Assembly (NCBI RefSeq): GCF_938030685.1
Contig: NZ_CALHHX010000142.1
Coordinates: forward strand, 1-26,541
DNA length: 26,541 nucleotides
Direction: 5' to 3'
Origin: an uncultured Campylobacter sp.
GTDB lineage: Bacteria > Campylobacterota > Campylobacteria > Campylobacterales > Campylobacteraceae
This document shows, piece by piece, positions 22,546-26,541 of this stretch (within the stretch, counting starts at the first letter, position 1; each line of letters begins with the position of its first letter). Both the position numbers and the translations under genes were made by a program. Under the pieces are notes generated by a model. The model saw only the letters and a list, made by a program, of their open reading frames with translations, made no database searches and was not told the origin of the DNA.

Positions 22546-22583
22546 CCGGAATTTCGCTTTAAATTTAGAGAGCGAAATTCCGG
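22546..22583. terminator. Hairpin between convergent cyd and protease-transporter operons
   Basis: A perfect 13-bp stem, CCGGAATTTCGCT at 22546-22558 with its complement at 22571-22583 and a 12-base A/T-rich loop, lies between convergent stop codons. It could serve transcripts from both sides. Neither side has a run of T longer than four, so a strictly intrinsic terminator is not certain. Confidence 0.55.
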
Positions 22584-22607
22584 CTCAAGGTGCGGGCGAA
22601 ATTTTAT

Positions 22608-23576
22608 CTAGCCCTTGTAATCAATATTTTTTTCAAACTCTTTAAGTCGCATATGGATTGAGCGAAGCTCCGTGATCGTCGTCCAGTTATTCATAAAAAT
22701 ACTAAAACTTCCGCGCACTTGATTAAAGGCGTTGCTCACCTGAACCATAACTCCAAGTGTAATTACCTTAGTAAATAACCCAGGACCCATTATCAAGTAA
22801 GGTACGATCATTAGAAACTGCGAAAATGAGTTGAACCACATATCAAAATAGCAGTAATGCAGATACAGTTTAAAATAGTTATATTTGATCTTATCAAATA
22901 ACGAAAGAATTTTTTCCTCGCTTGCGTAATTTATCTTATCCTCCTCCGCAAAAACAAGTTCTTTTCTAAAAGCCGCCTCGACCTTTTGATTGTTGTATTC
23001 CAGCCTCGGTAGATACCAGCCAACCAACCAAGAAATTATTAGCCCACCGATGCTGATTGCAAGTGCAATCCAAACAAGTGAGCCCGGGATTTTTTTTAGA
23101 AATTCAAAAGGAACGTTGCTACTAAGCCCCCATAGCACAGGTATGAATGCAAACAGTGTCATAGCTGCCGAAAGCACTCTCGTACCCATTTCCTCGATAG
23201 TTCTTGAGAAGCGAAAGATATCTTCTTGGATACGTTGCGAGCTTCCCTCGATATCTTTACTTACCTTTTTCCAGTATGAAAAATAAGAAAAGGTCATCGC
23301 TTCCCGCCATTTAAATGTCCAAATACGAGCTGCATATCGTTCTGAAATCGCAGAGACTACGTAGGGCATCGCTATCCATAAAAAAACTTTCATCTGCGTA
23401 TAGAAATCATTTAGTGTATGACGATCTATGTTTTGGCACATATCATAAAACGCGCGGTACCATTCGTTTATTCTCACATTTAAGGTAGTTTGATACCAAT
23501 TAATCGCAATTAGAAAAAATATTCCAGAATATGCCCAAAATGCCCATTTTTTGTTTTTAAAAAATGAAGCAAACAT
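22608..23576 (-). CDS. SbmA/BacA-type peptide transporter, N-terminally short
   Basis: This inner-membrane protein of the SbmA/BacA family resembles the transmembrane part of an ABC exporter but has no ATPase domain; known members import peptides such as microcin B17, bleomycin and proline-rich antimicrobial peptides using the proton gradient. Visible family landmarks are INEWYRAFYDMCQ, GSSQRIQEDIFRFSRTIEEMGTR, QKVEAAFRKELVFAEED and LGVMVQVSNAFNQVRGSF. At 322 residues it aligns from about residue 75 of E. coli SbmA (406), so the first N-terminal helix or helices are missing. No Walker motifs occur. The ATG at 23576 overlaps the protease stop (TGATG) with AAAGGAGC upstream; a TTG one codon earlier is less likely. 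Confidence 0.87.
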   Translation of the reverse strand: MFASFFKNKKWAFWAYSGIFFLIAINWYQTTLNVRINEWYRAFYDMCQNIDRHTLNDFYTQMKVFLWIAMPYVVSAISERYAARIWTFKWREAMTFSYFSYWKKVSKDIEGSSQRIQEDIFRFSRTIEEMGTRVLSAAMTLFAFIPVLWGLSSNVPFEFLKKIPGSLVWIALAISIGGLIISWLVGWYLPRLEYNNQKVEAAFRKELVFAEEDKINYASEEKILSLFDKIKYNYFKLYLHYCYFDMWFNSFSQFLMIVPYLIMGPGLFTKVITLGVMVQVSNAFNQVRGSFSIFMNNWTTITELRSIHMRLKEFEKNIDYKG

Positions 23577-26308
23577 CAATGCTCCTTTGGATTCAAAATC
23601 GCTGTAAATAGCCTATCGCTTAGCATTTGTGCGGCTTTTTGCACATCCGCGCTTTTTACCGCATTTATGCTTGCCGCGTAGCTTTTTTCATCATAGAGCG
23701 GATAGCCGTAAAGCTCGTGTGCAGTGATATTAGCAAGCCAAAAATCATTCGTCTGCGCAGCTCTTTTGGTCGATAAAATTTGCGCTTTTTTGAAATTTGA
23801 AAGCTCGCTATCTTTCGCACCGGAGCTTTCGATCTGTTTTAAAATTTCACTCACGCTTGCTGCAACGGCACGGGCATCTTTCGGCTCGGTAGAAAACGAT
23901 ACATTCAAGCTCGCTGCGATTTGTGGCTCACGCACATAGGCGCTATGCACCATCGCCGAGTAAATTTGTCCGCGCGCCTCGCGGATCTGCTCGACGATGC
24001 GATTGCTTAGCACACTTTTTAACGCTTGAAATTTATAAGTGTCTGAAAAGTCAAAATTTTGCAGCTCATAGTTTGAAAAAATCATCCGAACTTCGCTTTT
24101 ATCACTATCACCGTAATCTTGCACAATCTCGCCGCTAGAAGTATTTAGCATCAAAGTTTTAGGCGTAGCGCTGCTTGTGCCGGGCTTTAGATTGCCGATA
24201 TATTTGGCTAGAATTTGTTTTGCGCGCGCAGGCTCAAAATCGCCGCTAAGTACAAAGATAAAATCTCCAACACCTGAAAAAATTTCATCCGCATCGCGCT
24301 GTAAATCGGCAAGATTTGCGCTCTTTACGTCATCTACGCTAAGCGGCTGCTTGCGAGCCGTATCTCCCGAATATAGAGATTTTAAAATTTGCTCGCCGAA
24401 TTTAAATTCCGCCGTCTCGTCTCGTAGCGCAATCGCCGAAAGCGCGTCGGTTTTGTATTTTGTAAGCGAGCTTGCATGAATTAGCGGCTCGCTAAATCTC
24501 GCGTAAAGCTCGTGTGCCATCGCCTCCAGATCCGCCCCTGCGCCTCTAAAACCGCAGTCTGCGTCATCCATCCTAAATCTTAGCTTATAATCAAATTTTG
24601 AGGTCAAGCGTCCCGCCTCATATTCGTTTAGCTCGCCTATGGTGCCCGAGTTGAGCAGCGCAGTTAAAATTTCGCCACGAGCCTTGCCAAAATGTGCGTA
24701 GCCGCCTTTTTTAACGGCTGCGAGGGTGATTTTATTTTTCTCGCTTTTAAGGGGTTTTAAAATTACCTTCGCGCCGTTTTTAAACTCCAAAATTTCAGTG
24801 CCGCTAGCGCCTTTTTGCGTTTTAAATTCCGTCTCTTTTAAATCTGCTCCCGCAAGCTGCTTGGAAGCAAGCTTCGAAGCAGCGAAATTAAATGGCACTG
24901 CCTTTTCGTAGAGCAGCTCCGCATCTTTTTGGCTAATGCCCAAATCCTTTGCCGAGATAATCTCCGTAAATCTCGCTCCATCCGTTATCTTTGAGAAAAA
25001 TTTATTAACATCTGCTAGCGTTATTTCTTCTAAGGCCTTGAGGCTTAGATCGTGCTCGTCTTGCTTACTAAGCTTTACATTGCCGTTTTGTACGAAATCA
25101 AGTAATGCTCCCATTTGCGCACTTTGCGTATCGTTTTTAAGCAGATCGGCTTGCACTTGATGTTTAAATTCCGCCTTAACGCTATCAAAATCGTCATTGT
25201 TAAATCCGTGTTCGCGCACTCCTTTGATCGCGCTAAAAAGACTACTTAATGTGGCGTTGGCGTCGAAATTAAAAATATTTGCGCTTATGCTGTATAGTCT
25301 GCGGTTTTTAAACAGATCGTCCGAGCCGAAATAGGCTTTAAGCGGAATTTTGGCATTTACATTCATCGCGTCGTATCCAAGCTCCATCAGCCTCGATACG
25401 TAGGCTTGCAGCCACTCATTTTTAAGCGCACCGTAGCTTCTTAGCGGCTCATATTTGCCTGCGTAAAGCACGCTAGCGACATTAGTGCCGAGCTCGGGCT
25501 CTACGGTGCTTGCTAGCCCGCCTTCAAATGGGCGTAGGCTAAGATCGCGCGGGATTTTTTCGCCGTGCGCAGAAAGAGAGCTAAAATTTTGCTTGATTAG
25601 GTTTTTAATCTGCTCAATGTTTACGTCGCCTACGACTATGATACTAATGGCGCTAGGAAGGTAGTTACGCGCATAGAATTTTTTTAGTTGCTCGCCGGTG
25701 GCGCCTTTGATGATTTCATTTTGTCCGATCGGAAAGCGTCTGGAAAATATAGAATTAGGGTATAAATATGTGGCGCGCTTTTCGTAAAAGCGCCTCTCAA
25801 AGCCTTTTTTTGCTTCTTCTAATATGACGCCCTTTTCCTTTTGCGTTTCGTTCTCGTCAAATTTTACGCCACCTGCATAATCGCGCAGTACCAAAAATAC
25901 GTCCTTTAGCGTCTCGTCGCTCACTTGGGCTTGGATGTTGTATGTGGTGTTTTCAAAGCCAGTCTGTGCATTGAGATCGGCGCCGAATTTTACTCCCAGG
26001 CGCTGCAGGGTATGGACTAGCTCGTTTTTATCGAAGTGCTCACTGCCGTTAAATGCCATATGCTCGACGAAATGCGCAAGACCCTGTTCGTCATCATTTT
26101 CATCAACACTACCTGCGGCTACGTTGAGGTAAAAAAGCGCGCTATTTTTTGGCACGTCGTTTTTGAGGATATAAAATTTCACGCCATTTGCCAGCTCGCC
26201 GTGCACTACGCTAGGATCGAGTTTAAGCGGCGCGTCCGGGTTGGTATCTGCGGAGTAAAGGCTCAAAGAGCAAAGCAGGGTGGTGATAAAAAATATAAAC
26301 TTTTTCAT
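23576..26308 (-). CDS. Secreted M16 family zinc metalloprotease (PqqL/FusC-like)
   Basis: The 910-residue protein has a Sec signal peptide (MKKFIFFITTLLCSLSLYSA, cleavage about 20/21; no proper lipobox), so it acts in the periplasm. The inverted zinc motif HFVEH gives H79, E82 and H83 in GLAHFVEHMAFNGSEHF. The distal glutamate is E164 or E165 in KGVILEEAKKGFE. The tandem M16 halves, an active N-terminal and an inactive C-terminal part, fit the length; E. coli PqqL is about 930. PqqL/FusC relatives cut imported proteins such as ferredoxin, linked to iron gain. The transporter gene is coupled directly behind. AAGGAC precedes the ATG and a TGTTACAAT promoter lies upstream. Pitrilysin-type peptide degradation is the alternative role. 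Confidence 0.92.
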   Translation of the reverse strand: MKKFIFFITTLLCSLSLYSADTNPDAPLKLDPSVVHGELANGVKFYILKNDVPKNSALFYLNVAAGSVDENDDEQGLAHFVEHMAFNGSEHFDKNELVHTLQRLGVKFGADLNAQTGFENTTYNIQAQVSDETLKDVFLVLRDYAGGVKFDENETQKEKGVILEEAKKGFERRFYEKRATYLYPNSIFSRRFPIGQNEIIKGATGEQLKKFYARNYLPSAISIIVVGDVNIEQIKNLIKQNFSSLSAHGEKIPRDLSLRPFEGGLASTVEPELGTNVASVLYAGKYEPLRSYGALKNEWLQAYVSRLMELGYDAMNVNAKIPLKAYFGSDDLFKNRRLYSISANIFNFDANATLSSLFSAIKGVREHGFNNDDFDSVKAEFKHQVQADLLKNDTQSAQMGALLDFVQNGNVKLSKQDEHDLSLKALEEITLADVNKFFSKITDGARFTEIISAKDLGISQKDAELLYEKAVPFNFAASKLASKQLAGADLKETEFKTQKGASGTEILEFKNGAKVILKPLKSEKNKITLAAVKKGGYAHFGKARGEILTALLNSGTIGELNEYEAGRLTSKFDYKLRFRMDDADCGFRGAGADLEAMAHELYARFSEPLIHASSLTKYKTDALSAIALRDETAEFKFGEQILKSLYSGDTARKQPLSVDDVKSANLADLQRDADEIFSGVGDFIFVLSGDFEPARAKQILAKYIGNLKPGTSSATPKTLMLNTSSGEIVQDYGDSDKSEVRMIFSNYELQNFDFSDTYKFQALKSVLSNRIVEQIREARGQIYSAMVHSAYVREPQIAASLNVSFSTEPKDARAVAASVSEILKQIESSGAKDSELSNFKKAQILSTKRAAQTNDFWLANITAHELYGYPLYDEKSYAASINAVKSADVQKAAQMLSDRLFTAILNPKEH

Positions 26309-26335
26309 AATTGTCCTTGGATTTAAAAACTTGCG

Positions 26336-26341
26336 ATTGTA
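26336..26341 (-). promoter_or_regulatory. Extended -10 promoter for the protease-transporter operon
   Basis: On the minus strand TTTTGTTACAATCG contains TACAAT with TG at the extended position, 27 bases before the protease ATG. The same TGnTACAAT form precedes the YfgM-like gene. No good -35 is seen. Confidence 0.6.
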
Positions 26342-26454
26342 ACAAAAGCTAGTTTAAAGTATGATTTTGCGAGCTTTGTTATGGATGGAATTTTGCCAAG
26401 GATTTGGGATTTTACTTGCGGTTTTAAAATTTTACTTGCAGAATTGAGAGGAAT

Positions 26455-26541
26455 GGAATTTTTGGAATTTTTGGAATTTTTGGGATTTTTGGGATTTTTG
26501 GGATTTTTGGGATTTTTGGGATTTTTGGGATTTTTGGGATT
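26455..26541 (+). repeat. 9-bp tandem repeat running off the right edge
   Basis: Three units of GGAATTTTT (26455-26481) are followed by six and two-thirds units of GGGATTTTT (26482-26541), identical within each block, and the array continues beyond the window. It starts about 115 bases upstream of the -10 of the protease operon. All six frames are open through the array, so openness says nothing about coding. Confidence 0.95.

Noticed and set aside
22608..23576. Transporter as a complete ABC transporter
   Set aside because: No Walker A, signature or Walker B motif is present and the protein ends after the last membrane helices; it is the ATPase-less SbmA/BacA type.
23576..26308. Protease as a lipoprotein, from LLCS in the signal peptide
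   Set aside because: The residue before the Cys is Leu, not Gly, Ala or Ser, so there is no proper lipobox; ordinary signal peptidase cleavage near residue 20 fits better.
26455..26541. Possible CRISPR array at the right edge
   Set aside because: Units are 9 bases and directly adjacent with no spacers, so this is a simple tandem repeat.

Overview
The window looks like chromosomal DNA from a Campylobacter of the higher-GC oral group (the C. gracilis, C. rectus and C. showae type). This is inferred from gene order, protein family signatures and the A/T tracts rich in AAATTT and AAAATTTTA; no database search was run. The block from about 9.2 to 18.9 kb matches, from memory, the C. jejuni order coaX, hypothetical, lipoprotein, hypothetical, gatC, cvpA, fur, lysS, glyA, SPOR protein, aroE. 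The differences are an added pilT, and a hisG next to coaX.

Layout: (1) 1-2.7 kb holds the last codons of an unidentified gene, a CAU-anticodon tRNA, and an acidic amino acid symporter followed by an aspartate/glutamate racemase, closed by a strong hairpin. (2) 3.0-7.1 kb holds dnaE, which is unusually long because its OB-fold module is duplicated and followed by a Gly-rich linker. (3) 7.1-8.55 kb is a 1.4 kb gap between convergent genes, with no convincing gene and many short A/T dyads. (4) 8.55-11.65 kb is a minus-strand operon of five overlapping genes: a YfgM-like anchored protein, a BamB-like propeller lipoprotein, a small hypothetical, coaX and short-form hisG. (5) 11.7-17.07 kb is a plus-strand operon, gatC-pilT-cvpA-fur-lysS-glyA, with an extended -10 promoter at the front and a palindromic terminator at the end. 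(6) 17.1-18.9 kb holds a SPOR-domain protein and aroE. (7) 19.4-22.5 kb is a cytochrome bd operon: a DUF4492-type small protein, cydA, cydB and a 34-residue membrane protein. (8) 22.6-26.3 kb (minus strand) is a secreted M16 metalloprotease translationally coupled to an SbmA/BacA-type peptide transporter. (9) The right edge runs into a 9-bp tandem repeat.

Most of the window is housekeeping: replication, translation, cofactor and amino acid synthesis, iron regulation and microaerobic respiration. The parts most worth a second look are the protease-transporter pair, which resembles a reduced Fus/PqqL-YddA protein-import module; the double OB fold in DnaE; the YfgM/BamB-like pair; and the small proteins around cydAB.
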